DNA of 64,000 nucleotides from Legionella nautarum (GCF_001467895.1 NZ_LNYO01000024.1:1-64000); one strand, 5' to 3'; shown: positions 54,001 through 62,995, numbered from the stretch's first letter. The notes: a model not told the origin generated them from the letters alone. Program-made: numbers and translations.

Positions 54001-54066
54001 GTGAGTGATATTCTCAATGCTTATGCGAAAGATCCGAATATAAAGATGTTGCCAGCAAAAATATAA
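51040..54066 (+). CDS. icmB: Dot/Icm ATPase IcmB/DotO
   Basis: 1008 residues from the ATG at 51040 (MGKWADSFFEGVD), which has AGGA upstream and matches the L. pneumophila length of 1009. Walker A RPGSGKS is near residue 490 and Walker B IVYDEFHRTAK near 810. VirB4-like ATPase that forms the cytosolic hexamer with DotB and powers transport. It is the last gene of the forward icm operon set. Confidence 0.96.
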   Translation: MGKWADSFFEGVDTFFAWLSTSLKQTTESYCDLETADSPTVLVNHDGSLVSIIKIEGVTALAGAEEFERLVEGLSNAFQAAMGRPGHALQVHFSHDKQNIRKVIQDIYSPAEATAKRLELNLDDLFHERVGFLAQYCAEERLYFALFTRPFNLPQEQLKAANKAKIKMLKDKKAPAFKNSQTIFAAIPELRDTHDAYVRSILNDLDALNIYARLMNVHDAVHAIRMTADPDFTADDWRASLPGDKILPREIDSFNGDPSDLLWPSLAKQIIPRDGEILDLRTVRVGNKIYSSVFIDLFPKDIRPFITLFSRILPSHIPWRISFFLESEGLNTIKLKGLLSAILSFSSAQNRLISDSVNLLKYLQLNTDDAIIRLRVVAATWAPEGELPLLRRRSSELVKAIQGWGSTDVSEICGDAFAGFVSSMLATTQNSAAVPSVAPLSDVISMLPITRPASPWEHGALLFRSPDGKPWPFQPGSTQQTTWIDLVYARPGSGKSVLSNALNLALCLSGGLTRLPRIAIIDIGPSSSGLISLLKEALPASKRHLVAYHRLRMTPEYSINPFDTQLGCRYPTATERSFLVNFLTLLTTPLGAAKPYDGMPDLAGMVVDELYKSLADEYNPTPYAPGVEEFIDSILEEIGFVRDSKSTWWEVTDSLYSAGFAHEAMLAQRYAMPLLADAASICRTPSIEDLYEKVTAPTGESLINAFSRMISGAVREYSILSRVTSFDIGDARVVSLDLDEVAKSGGDAADRQTSVMYMLARYVLARHYYLTEESVSNMPEQYREYHKERILEIREDPKRIVYDEFHRTAKSKAVRDQVIIDMREGRKWKVQIALLSQSVDDFDPVMIDFSTAIYVMDAGPSQAVEKTAQIFGLSSTAKVALRTRVHGPRQGGATFLVQYATKNGVNVQLLTLTLGPVELWAFSTTAEDATVRNQLYRHLGPGEARRLLAALFPNGSIAKEIETRLASMKMETGLIEEDAKASVVSQLVSDILNAYAKDPNIKMLPAKI

Positions 54067-54204
54067 CCTAAAGGTTGCCCGAGTTGGCTCTCTGAGGCGA
54101 GATTCTCTCAATCTGCTGCTACGGGTAACATCCTGAGATAAATAACTTTTTAATGCTTTTGATATGACTCAGAAGCGGCAAAAACAGCACTAGGATACCC
54201 CACC

Positions 54205-54867
54205 TTAAGCGGGCATTGTTTCCTGTTGTATTTTTGTAATTAAATCTCTTCCAATTGAAGCTAAAATCTTCATATATACTTCAGGTTTTTTCTGATGTAG
54301 TCGATTAATTTGATCATGGCTCCATTCTAAGTAATGCACTGGGGTTTCCGCACGCACATCTGTAGACATTGGTTTTTTTGTTAAAAAGTGCATCTCACCG
54401 ATAAAGAAGTAATCGGATAAGGTTGCTATTTTCTTAGAGTGTTTTTCTATAGCAACCGCTCCACTAAGTATCAATAATAAATGGTCTGTTGATTCTCCCT
54501 CATGACACAAAAATTCATTATTCTCTGCAGATTTATTATTCCCTAATTTAATAAAAGATAGAAATTCTCTAGGGGTCATATTATAGAATATTTTGTTATA
54601 AATCGGCTTCAGATCTTTAGGTAATATTATGGTGCTGTGTTCTAACAACAGACGTATAACTTGGACACCATTTACCAAAAAATAAAGCGAATTCATAATA
54701 ATAATAATATTGATATGATACAGGAAGCCTGACAGAACGAATAAGGCACTCGAAACCATATATAAGGAACGTAATAATAAAATATTGGTTAAGAAAAATG
54801 ATGAAATGCCAATAATTGAAGCTAAAAAATATAAGAGTTCATCCAACTTGATACCATGAATCATCAC
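54205..54867 (-). CDS. Popeye-like membrane protein with cyclic-nucleotide domain
   Basis: A 220-residue protein. Three closely spaced hydrophobic segments (about 8-28, 32-50, 52-72) are followed by a cNMP-binding domain near 110-210 (NEFLCHEGESTDHLLLILSGAVAIE, FIGEMHFLTKKPMSTDVRAETPV). This order is that of the Popeye family, known as cAMP-binding proteins in animals and found in some bacteria. It does not carry a DNA-binding domain. The gene lies convergent to icmB and is not normally part of the locus. Confidence 0.75.
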   Translation of the reverse strand: MMIHGIKLDELLYFLASIIGISSFFLTNILLLRSLYMVSSALFVLSGFLYHINIIIIMNSLYFLVNGVQVIRLLLEHSTIILPKDLKPIYNKIFYNMTPREFLSFIKLGNNKSAENNEFLCHEGESTDHLLLILSGAVAIEKHSKKIATLSDYFFIGEMHFLTKKPMSTDVRAETPVHYLEWSHDQINRLHQKKPEVYMKILASIGRDLITKIQQETMPA

Positions 54868-55283
54868 TATGTCCTTATCAACTCAGTCCTAATGGAAAAA
54901 ACTTCCGACGCGTAATTGCTCGGGTTCTCAAACCCTAAAATCGAATGGATTCTTTTCCGATTGTAAAACACTTCAAGGTGCTCGAATAGAGTTAATTGAG
55001 ACTCTTTTCTATTTGTATAAAAAACATAGATAGTTGTTTCGTGAAAAAAGCAATTTTATCTCAAAATTACTGGTTAATGGGATGCCTATCCCCAATAGTT
55101 TAAGACAATCCCCAAAAATCTATTACCTTGTATTGTCCACCAAACCATTCCAAATTGCTCATTGCGACTGTGTTTGAGTGGCCAATAGTATTGATTTATT
55201 ATACCGGTTAAAAAATACTTTCCTAGACCATGTAACCTATTTGGAGCTATCTGGTAATTACAGGAAAAAGAATAGGAATTGTT
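54868..55283. other. Intergenic region with IS3 remnant
   Basis: Beyond the IS3 remnant (54885-55030) this 416-base region shows no gene. AGGAAAAAG and a TAGGAATTG stretch near 55262-55281 give a ribosome site for the TPR protein. No CpxR or PmrA tandem site was found. Confidence 0.4.
54885..55030 (-). pseudogene. IS3-family transposase, C-terminal remnant
   Basis: On the minus strand, positions 55022 down to 54900 read VFYTNRKESQLTLFEHLEVFYNRKRIHSILGFENPSNYASE (in pieces), matching the end of IS3 OrfB, whose pattern is EYIEVFYNR.RLHS.LGY.SP. The rest of the transposase is missing. Confidence 0.75.
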
Positions 55284-56405
55284 ATGCCAATCAAGAAAAA
55301 AAAGGCCGATGCAGAAAAATGGTATAAAAGCGGTCTAATTCATTTTAATGAAGGTCGTTTTGAAAAAGCCATTTTAGACTTTAATAAGGCAATAGATTTA
55401 AATTGTACCAATGCAGAATATTTTTTTTGTCGTGGTAATGCCTATAGAAAATTGGGTAATTTTTTAGCAGCTCGCAGAAATTATAAAAAAGCGACCTCAA
55501 TAGACCCTAATCATTTCCCATCCTATACAAATTGGGCTTTAAGCTATACGAGAGCATATGAGGGTTTGAATGTAAACAGTCCTGTGCATGATCATTTTAA
55601 AATGGCTGACAAATGTTATAAAAAGGCGATTGAAATTAAACCAAGTTTTGTAGTGCCTTATTATAATTTAGGAAATATTTATTACAGAAATGGCGGCGAT
55701 CTGAACGCAGCAAAGGCGTATTTTGACCAAGCAATTCAATACGACCCAAATCATGCATCAGCCTACAATAATCGTGGAAATGCTTATCTTGCTTTAGGAG
55801 AAAAAGATCTTGCTCTTGCAGATTATAATAAAGCAGTTGAGATCGATCCTTTTTGTATAGCTGCTTACATCAATCGCAGTAAAATCAATCTGGAAAAGGG
55901 TAATTATAAACTTGCATTGCAAGATATGCCTTTTATTACTGATGAAGATCTGCTTCGCACAATCGCAGAGAGAGCAAAAGAGCAGGACAATTTACCAGAT
56001 ATTGAAGCCCTCATTAAGAATGCGAGAAAACTAAATTTTCTCATAACAAAATATAAATTACAGCTTAACGAGGCAGAAGCTTTGTTGGCCATGCAAGAGA
56101 GCACTCGTACTTGGCTTTTACAAGGATGGTTGCAGCTTGTTACAGCTCATGATATTGATAACAATCGAGTTGATGTAAACAACAGGACCAATTTACCTGC
56201 GGAATTATGGGAATTCATTTCAATGTTTATGGTTGGACTTGATAGAAAGGGTACCTATAAAGTCCAGGATGTACTTAAACAACAGCTAAAGGATGGTTTT
56301 ACTGAAAGACCATATAATAATGCTTCTTTCTTCAAAACCACCCCGCAAACGAGAGAACAGATTGACGCAGCTGAATCACGTTATCAGCGAAGGAATTGGT
56401 TTTAA
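55284..56405 (+). CDS. TPR-repeat protein, candidate effector
   Basis: A 373-residue protein with about five or six tetratricopeptide repeats over residues 8-210 (AEKWYKSGLIHFNEGRFEKAILDFNKAIDLN and similar). The C-terminal part carries NLPAELWEFISMFMVG near 302, which looks like an F-box-like or ankyrin-effector ending seen in other Legionella proteins. Eukaryotic-type repeats, cytosolic, no signal peptide. It is encoded inside the icm locus. A role as scaffold or secreted protein is inference. Confidence 0.6.
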   Translation: MPIKKKKADAEKWYKSGLIHFNEGRFEKAILDFNKAIDLNCTNAEYFFCRGNAYRKLGNFLAARRNYKKATSIDPNHFPSYTNWALSYTRAYEGLNVNSPVHDHFKMADKCYKKAIEIKPSFVVPYYNLGNIYYRNGGDLNAAKAYFDQAIQYDPNHASAYNNRGNAYLALGEKDLALADYNKAVEIDPFCIAAYINRSKINLEKGNYKLALQDMPFITDEDLLRTIAERAKEQDNLPDIEALIKNARKLNFLITKYKLQLNEAEALLAMQESTRTWLLQGWLQLVTAHDIDNNRVDVNNRTNLPAELWEFISMFMVGLDRKGTYKVQDVLKQQLKDGFTERPYNNASFFKTTPQTREQIDAAESRYQRRNWF

Positions 56406-56789
56406 GCTGATTAACCTCGTTAAAGTCCAAAGTCTTTTTTTCCTAACGCCACTCTAGAATAGCAATGACCCTATTCAAACACTCCGCCCTTCAACCGGCG
56501 TTGTTGCAAACTCTACTCTCGTCCCTACCTACCGCGGCTTGTCTGCGGTATCCAGGCGATCTTCTTCCATACTGAGATCTCTGGATCCCGAACAAGTCGC
56601 GGGACGTAGGGAGAGGGTTCAATCATGCAACAACGCCCCTTAACCTAAGCTCACTACTAAGCATTAGATATTACACACATAAATTGGGTAAACCCGGAAA
56701 TAACTAACCGGCATAGAAACAAATTGTTATCTATAATTATTATAAATCTCCAAATACAAAAATAGCCTTTTTTAGAAAAGGATCAATTG
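56406..56789. other. Intergenic region holding the MITE
   Basis: 384 bases. Contains the inverted-repeat element at 56497-56637 and AT-rich DNA upstream of the glycosyltransferase gene. AAAAGGA at 56777-56783 is the ribosome site for the ATG at 56790. Confidence 0.45.
56497..56637. repeat. MITE-like inverted-repeat element
   Basis: 141 bases bounded by the perfect 12-base inverted ends GGCGTTGTTGCA and TGCAACAACGCC. Inside, CTCGTCCCTAC matches the reverse of GTAGGGAGAG, and CCGCGGCTTGTCTGCGGTATCCAGG mirrors CTCTGGATCCCGAACAAGTCGCGGG. The whole unit can fold into one long hairpin and codes for nothing. Similar CCGCGG-CTTGT-CCGCGG repeats are widespread in Legionella. Confidence 0.65.
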
Positions 56790-59012
56790 ATGCAATCAAA
56801 ATACGAGGAGTTTCCTACACTACATTATATTTGGGTTGGCCCTCCTAATATATCTGGAGTGGGTGTGCCAGGCCATGATGTGGCCGGCCCGATAGAAATG
56901 GCTAAAGCTAACAAAAATAATCCCATCCATTTTTGGTGTTTATATGATCATCTTGAGCACTACAGTGTCAAATTCAAGGACTATCCGATAAAAGTTATTG
57001 CAATTGAACATCATATAAGAGATTGTTCTGAGGTTCGCGAGTTTCAATCGGAGACAGATTGTCTAATTGATATAATGCTAACCTGTTTGGATAAAACAAG
57101 AGATTCAATACGGGATAGAGTGACTGTTAAAGAGGCGTTTAGTCTGTTTTTACTCTATACAGTAGGTGGTTATACCCTTGATACCAATGTGATGCCAGAT
57201 ACAGATGAGATCAAACTTCCGAGTTATTTAACTTTTCATGCACCAGCGTTTATCGATAATCCTGTTAATCCAGATGACCTTGAATTTTGGATGCTTTATT
57301 CGCCTGCGAAAGAAAATATCCAATCTAAAGATCTCCTTGATAAATATTATAAAAAATGGATTAAGTCTGAGCAATATCGCAAGGAACACGGTGAGGATGC
57401 AAGATATTATGATTTAGCAGCAGCAATAATGCCTATTATAAACGTTTTTCGTCGAGGTGGAATGGAGCTCTGGATTGTTCCAGATTTGGATACCAATTTT
57501 ATCAAAATAAAAGAGTTAGGCCTTATCAAATATTATAGTAATACACATAAATACAACTCACGTAAAATCTACAATCCAAGTCTATTTATTCATAAACAAG
57601 GTAGAGGAAGGGTGATGCATGAACTATTTTTAGCAGCGCAATCTTCCGATACTAATTTTCTTAGATCGTTAATAAAGTATGGTGCTGATGTCAATATGAG
57701 AGTTGCTAAAACAACGCCCTATTCTTACAAACAGGAGACAGCTTTACATATTGCGGTTTCAGGAGGTAATGTGCCCGCTGCTATTCTTTTATTGGAAGCG
57801 GGGGCTAACCCTGACTTATTAGCAACTTATCCAGGAGGTATAAAAAAAACGGCTCGCGATCTTATGTATGATAAGCCCGAGTTTTCTGAGGTATTAAAAA
57901 GTATTAATGCAACAGCTCCTTCTGTTGAAAAGAAAGATGAAGAGCTTGTTTCTAATCAGATTCTTGAGTTCAGGGACGCGGTTGAAAGAGATTGGAACCA
58001 TGCTCTTCATTTATTGCAGGGCATAGCTAATACAAAACTCACTTCCTTTTTAAGATTAGCTAATCTGAGCGTTGAAAAGGGAAGCAAACTAGTCGATTTT
58101 GCCTTTGAAAATAATAATAGTGATTTAATTATTTCCCTAGCGCAAATTGACGGGCTATATTTTAGTAATGAGAATCCTGAGTATTTTAGTTCCCTGTTAG
58201 AAGGTATCTATCTTCTTAAAGACTACAAATTGTTATCTATCCCTTTTTTACGTGAAGCAATTATAAAAAATCCTGTTTATTCCCGACAGTTAGTAGCAAA
58301 TACAATTTTTTTACAAAAAGAAGCTGTTCTACCGAACGATCTGATTACTAAAGTTTTAGCAGGTCATCCCGAATCAGCACTGCAATTACTCAACACATTA
58401 ATCACACTAAAAGCTAACAATTTATTTCAAGATGATTTCCTGACAGCCGTGTTAACCTATCCTGAACATTCAACCAGCATTTGTGAGTCGATTATTAAAT
58501 GGCAAATTGGAAACATGGATGAACAGGATTATTTTAGAAAATTGATACTGAGTAATATAAGTTTAATAGAAGATAATTTTGAGCAGCTTAATATCCTTGA
58601 TGAACAAGGACTGCTCACCAGGTGGCTGGAAAAGGATGTGCGTTGTGCAATTAATAAATGTCCAGAACAAGCAACTAATTTGGCATCTATCTTAATAAAA
58701 CTCGCCAAGGCGCAGAAACTAGAGGTATTTGCTACCTTGATTGATGGACCTAATCTGGATGAGCGGCTTTATGTCGGTTCCTTGTTGCATGAGTGCAATT
58801 TATTGGATCGAATAGCAGAAATTGATGAATACCATCTATTTGATCCAGAAAATACAGAACGTTTAATAGACGCTTTGAATTGTACCAGAATGAAAAGCCT
58901 GGCTGCAGAAGAAGAATTTGAAGAGGAGTTAGAGTTTGAATTTGAAGATCAAGAAGATTTTGAACAACTGATGCAAGCATTTTCAGAAAAAAGGCCATTT
59001 AAACTGGAATAA
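56790..59012 (+). CDS. Glycosyltransferase-ankyrin protein with acidic tail, candidate Dot/Icm effector
   Basis: 740 residues from the ATG at 56790, chosen over the TTG one codon earlier. Residues 10-200 resemble the DXD-type sugar-transfer toxins: HYIWVGPPN near 14, and GGYTLDTNV near 125-133, where the last D of the DXD is replaced by N. Ankyrin repeats span about 275-355 (GADVNMRVA, TALHIAVSGGNVPAAILLLEAGANPD). A long helical region follows. The C-terminus is extremely acidic (AEEEFEEELEFEFEDQEDFEQ) and ends RPFKLE, a typical E-block secretion signal recognised by IcmP. A PmrA site was not found. Target unknown. Confidence 0.7.
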   Translation: MQSKYEEFPTLHYIWVGPPNISGVGVPGHDVAGPIEMAKANKNNPIHFWCLYDHLEHYSVKFKDYPIKVIAIEHHIRDCSEVREFQSETDCLIDIMLTCLDKTRDSIRDRVTVKEAFSLFLLYTVGGYTLDTNVMPDTDEIKLPSYLTFHAPAFIDNPVNPDDLEFWMLYSPAKENIQSKDLLDKYYKKWIKSEQYRKEHGEDARYYDLAAAIMPIINVFRRGGMELWIVPDLDTNFIKIKELGLIKYYSNTHKYNSRKIYNPSLFIHKQGRGRVMHELFLAAQSSDTNFLRSLIKYGADVNMRVAKTTPYSYKQETALHIAVSGGNVPAAILLLEAGANPDLLATYPGGIKKTARDLMYDKPEFSEVLKSINATAPSVEKKDEELVSNQILEFRDAVERDWNHALHLLQGIANTKLTSFLRLANLSVEKGSKLVDFAFENNNSDLIISLAQIDGLYFSNENPEYFSSLLEGIYLLKDYKLLSIPFLREAIIKNPVYSRQLVANTIFLQKEAVLPNDLITKVLAGHPESALQLLNTLITLKANNLFQDDFLTAVLTYPEHSTSICESIIKWQIGNMDEQDYFRKLILSNISLIEDNFEQLNILDEQGLLTRWLEKDVRCAINKCPEQATNLASILIKLAKAQKLEVFATLIDGPNLDERLYVGSLLHECNLLDRIAEIDEYHLFDPENTERLIDALNCTRMKSLAAEEEFEEELEFEFEDQEDFEQLMQAFSEKRPFKLE

Positions 59013-59050
59013 AAGCAAAGCTGGTATGCTTGTCATCTTCAATCCATCGC

Positions 59051-61975
59051 CTAAGTTACCTCTTGCTTAAGTACAAAACCCGCTAAAATCCCAGGACTGA
59101 AAGGATTAATTTGATTTTGTGTTTTCAGGACATAGCGTCCCGAATTGCCATTGACTTCAAACAAGATTTGTAAGCTTGAACTGTCATTACTATCAACCAA
59201 GACATTGACTTTCTGTAACATCTTAAAGAACGCCCAGGGGCCTGTTTCTTCCAGTTCGTAGTGGTTGCCTTCAATCGAATATAATACCAATTTCGCATTA
59301 TTTTGTGGCCAATTGAATTGAGTGAAAGAATCTGAGCTTTGATTATCAGCTAATTTATTGGATCCAATAGTGAGCTCGAAGTTAGCAACAACAGGATCTA
59401 GATTGATTTTTTGTAAACTAAATTCAATCTTGCTTGTCTCGTTATTGTCTGGAAAGAACATATTAGAAATCACATTGGCACGTATCAATTCATTAGTGAT
59501 ATTGCTTGATATCGGCAATACATAGCCATTTAATTCTTTGGGTTGCCATTGCGGAATAGAAGTATCTAAGAAGGGTTTTATGTAAGCGTTTACAAAAGCG
59601 TTCAGTGTGCCATGGGGCGCAAAAAAATGATCAAAATCAGAAATACTCACTTCGCTCGCTTGTGCCGAATCAAGCGGATAGCGATTGGCGATTGTCATTT
59701 GATATTCGCGGTAAACGACCTGTTGCCATTGTCTGTTCAGATAGTTTTTACTTTCATTAATGAAAATAAACCAAGTGTCGTCGGCTAATTGTTTTGCCCA
59801 GGCTGCAATAGGCTCTGGTAGTTGGCGTGAGCGATTGTACAGCGTACTGAGTGGATCGGAGAGCGTGGCGCCTTGGAATCTTGATTTAGTCAATTCAAAT
59901 ACCGTTTTTCCTTGATCGTTAACTAAGGATAAAGTAGTTAAGAATTTTTCCAGTTCATTAATATTTTGCGTCAATTCATTGGTTGCCGAGGCACTCATTA
60001 AGTTGAGATTGGTGAATTGATTGGCAATTTTTTCATTGAATCGACTCGTATCGTTACTGACTTCGGGGCTGGTTTGCTGCTGAATAAGCTCAATAAGTTT
60101 GGCAATGGAGTTCGATTGATGCATGCTTAAAGTAAGCTGGCGTGCCTGCTGATAATCTTGATAATGCTGAGGTTTAGTATGGCGGATAAAATTTTGCCAC
60201 CAAGTGACGTATTCAAAGCTATAAGCTTCTTCTAATAAAGCGGGTAAATTATCAAGATCTTGTCGCGCAAGAACCCAATTTTCATGTTGCAATTGTTGCG
60301 CAATTTTAGGCAGCTCAGTAGTAATTTCTTGGAAACCTTCTTTCGTATAAAACTTAGGTAAATCTTGTGTTGCTAAATCAAAGCCTGGGGCTGTAATTTT
60401 TTGTTTTTCTTGCGGTAGATGATTCTTCGCTAGTGAATAATAAAGATAAGTGGCGGGTAAGGCATTGAGATAATTACGCACATCACTGACTAATTGCCGA
60501 TTAATAACTAGCGATTGGATAGGTTGCTTTAGCGCATTTTTGAGTAATACTAGCTCCTTATCAATATTTTTCTGCTGATTACGAGCTATCCAATATTGAC
60601 TGAACCAATGAGTGATTTCTGCTTCGGAATAATGCTTGGGTTCTGCAAGCATTAAATAAATTTTTAAGGCTTCATAATGCGCCATTTGTGTCTGTGTTGG
60701 ATCAGAAAGAATTTGTTCTAAATCCGCTATCAATTCTGGAATAAAATTATCATATAAACGATGTTTATTATTATTTTGTAACTGTGCTTTTAACTGCTCA
60801 ATCGTAGGAACCGAAAAGAAATTGCTAGGAATTTGCTCCAATTTGGTCGTTGCCAATGAAAGATGATAGAGGGCCGAAGTTTTGTCATTTGCTTGGCCTA
60901 GCAGCGCTTCGTAAGTGAGTAACTCTTTGCTGGCCTCATCTAAAAGTTGAGTTGTTTTATAATGCTGACTGATAAGCCAGAGCAGTGTTAATCCAACGCC
61001 TCCAGCCGCGATACTGGCTAGCCATTTTTGCGAATTACTAATTTGTGGAATATAGCGTTTTGTTTGTTCTTGAAAAGCTTTTAACGCACCTTCAATAAAA
61101 TAAGCGCGATAATTATTTGATTGCGGAAATTTATCTTGGATGGTTAAAGCATATTCATGTTGAATCTTTTTATTTAAACGATCAACACTCAAACCGCCTT
61201 GTTCAGCGCTAGTAAAATAGATCGCTTTTAAGCGAAAAAGTTGTAAGGGTAAATTCTGAATTAATGATTGAACCGGCATTCTTAAACTGGAGAGTTGCAG
61301 CGGAAATTCTCTAATTAAAGTGCGTTTGACGGTTGAACGGGCCGGATGCATTTTGTTAATAATTTGCTGGCCTAAAACCTCGAGCATTTGATCAAATTGT
61401 TGTCGGTAATTTTCCAGTAATTTCTTTCTTTGCTTAGCGTAATCTAGCGAAAAACCTAAAGGTTGGGTTAAATCACTCGGATGATCGGACTGAAAAAAAT
61501 CACAAAATCCGGCGACCGCATCCAGTTTGGTAAATAAAAGGGCGGTGTCGACTGTGTAGCCTAAGCCTTGACCAAAGCGTTCAAGCAATTGAGCATGCGA
61601 TTTACATTGTTCTAAAAGATGCACGGGTTCGGCGAGCAAGAATTCACTCGAATCGACACACAAAATAATTCCTGAAATTCTGACGCTTTTGTGACAGCGA
61701 TTTAATTGTTTAAGCGTATAAGCAATTAAATTTTCAGTTTGATTAAGCCATGATTCGCCAAGTTCTAGAATCACCCCCTGTTGGTTATAAAAAAAATTCG
61801 CAGAGGTATCATTATCTACTGGATAGTGGGTTAAATTACTTTGCCTTAAGAGGGTCGTTTTGCCTTGATTTATTTTGCCGGTCATCAGTAAAAATGAAAT
61901 GGCATTATGTTGAGGTTTTAAATGTCCGAGGATTTTTTTTAGCGCGTCACAAAGCGCGGTTAGCGATCTATCCAT
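59051..61975 (-). CDS. icmF: Dot/Icm protein IcmF
   Basis: A 974-residue inner-membrane protein (973 in L. pneumophila). A Walker A-like GKINQGKT lies at residues 33-40, a helix near 320-337 (WLASIAAGGVGLTLLWLIS), and the rest is a periplasmic domain of the IcmF/TssM family. With IcmH it stabilises the core and helps polar placement. The gene is transcribed opposite to icmB; it overlaps the icmH stop by one base. Confidence 0.93.
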   Translation of the reverse strand: MDRSLTALCDALKKILGHLKPQHNAISFLLMTGKINQGKTTLLRQSNLTHYPVDNDTSANFFYNQQGVILELGESWLNQTENLIAYTLKQLNRCHKSVRISGIILCVDSSEFLLAEPVHLLEQCKSHAQLLERFGQGLGYTVDTALLFTKLDAVAGFCDFFQSDHPSDLTQPLGFSLDYAKQRKKLLENYRQQFDQMLEVLGQQIINKMHPARSTVKRTLIREFPLQLSSLRMPVQSLIQNLPLQLFRLKAIYFTSAEQGGLSVDRLNKKIQHEYALTIQDKFPQSNNYRAYFIEGALKAFQEQTKRYIPQISNSQKWLASIAAGGVGLTLLWLISQHYKTTQLLDEASKELLTYEALLGQANDKTSALYHLSLATTKLEQIPSNFFSVPTIEQLKAQLQNNNKHRLYDNFIPELIADLEQILSDPTQTQMAHYEALKIYLMLAEPKHYSEAEITHWFSQYWIARNQQKNIDKELVLLKNALKQPIQSLVINRQLVSDVRNYLNALPATYLYYSLAKNHLPQEKQKITAPGFDLATQDLPKFYTKEGFQEITTELPKIAQQLQHENWVLARQDLDNLPALLEEAYSFEYVTWWQNFIRHTKPQHYQDYQQARQLTLSMHQSNSIAKLIELIQQQTSPEVSNDTSRFNEKIANQFTNLNLMSASATNELTQNINELEKFLTTLSLVNDQGKTVFELTKSRFQGATLSDPLSTLYNRSRQLPEPIAAWAKQLADDTWFIFINESKNYLNRQWQQVVYREYQMTIANRYPLDSAQASEVSISDFDHFFAPHGTLNAFVNAYIKPFLDTSIPQWQPKELNGYVLPISSNITNELIRANVISNMFFPDNNETSKIEFSLQKINLDPVVANFELTIGSNKLADNQSSDSFTQFNWPQNNAKLVLYSIEGNHYELEETGPWAFFKMLQKVNVLVDSNDSSSLQILFEVNGNSGRYVLKTQNQINPFSPGILAGFVLKQEVT

Positions 61976-62760
61976 TAATCATCCAGTTTTGCAGTTACAG
62001 TATGCCCAAACTGGAATGTTTTAGCCTGTTTTTCTAAGAGAATTTGACTAGCAAAATAACTTGCGGCTAGTACAGCTAAGGCAATAGTAGAGACTGCAAA
62101 CAAGGGTTTACGATTTTTAGGAAAACTCTCAACCCCTTTTTGCTCGTTGAATAGACGATGGGATTTATTAACGCGATGTTGCTTAATGAGTTGATACAAC
62201 TCCTCAATTAAATTATCCAGAACTTGCCTGCCATCGGCGCGGCTATGTTGTTCGCCTTCGAAACCTGTAATTAGGCAATAATAAGCGAGTTCAAGGAGAT
62301 CCAAATATTGATTGGGCCTTTGTTTGATGTAGTCAACAATGTCGAAGAATCGGCGTTGCGGACCTTTATCGTCTTGAGATGAAGGAGTAAACGCCTGAAA
62401 TTCAGCGATTTTTCCATAGAGGCGAAGATAGTTTTTGCCAATCAATTCGTCAATGGTCGCGCAAAGTAGATAATGCGCGATGGCATCGAATTCTTCAGTG
62501 TAGGCTTTGCTATTTAAACGACTATGGAATGCGCGCAATTCATGTTCAATATTTTCGCGGATACTGTTGATTGGAGGAAGTGAAGGAGTGACATACAAAC
62601 GCTCTAATAAGGATAATAATGGACCCGCTGCTGCGACCAACAGATTGGTCGTAAAAGGAGCAATAAATAATTTAGAGCGATAATAGCCTTGTGGCATTTT
62701 TTGAGTGCCAGGTAAAGATAGGGGGCTGACAAAAGAAGCCGAAATTTGCTCGGCAGCCAT
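61975..62760 (-). CDS. icmH: Dot/Icm protein IcmH/DotU
   Basis: A 261-residue protein of the DotU/TssL family, the same length as in L. pneumophila. The cytosolic part has NLLVAAAGPLLSLLERL near 40 and the GFEGEQHSRADGR region near 168, followed by a C-terminal anchor (FAVSTIALAVLAASYFASQIL, about 218-240). It partners IcmF. First gene of the icmH-icmF unit; a divergent promoter region of 235 bases separates it from the MFS gene. Confidence 0.94.
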   Translation of the reverse strand: MAAEQISASFVSPLSLPGTQKMPQGYYRSKLFIAPFTTNLLVAAAGPLLSLLERLYVTPSLPPINSIRENIEHELRAFHSRLNSKAYTEEFDAIAHYLLCATIDELIGKNYLRLYGKIAEFQAFTPSSQDDKGPQRRFFDIVDYIKQRPNQYLDLLELAYYCLITGFEGEQHSRADGRQVLDNLIEELYQLIKQHRVNKSHRLFNEQKGVESFPKNRKPLFAVSTIALAVLAASYFASQILLEKQAKTFQFGHTVTAKLDD

Positions 62761-62995
62761 GGCTTTACTCCAAAGATGGTATTAAAATTATTATTTGCTG
62801 CATTTGTTTAATGCTCTTCGGCCGCGATGAAACTAGACTAGGCCTGAGTTAATGGCAGAAAGAGCTTCTTGATAATACGTCATCTAAAATGCCTTGTCGA
62901 TAAGAGATACGAAATTATTAAAGCCTCAAGTGATGGAATCTATTGACTGTTCCGAGTTAAAATAAATTGTCTTGAAAATAACCAGGTTAAATCCA

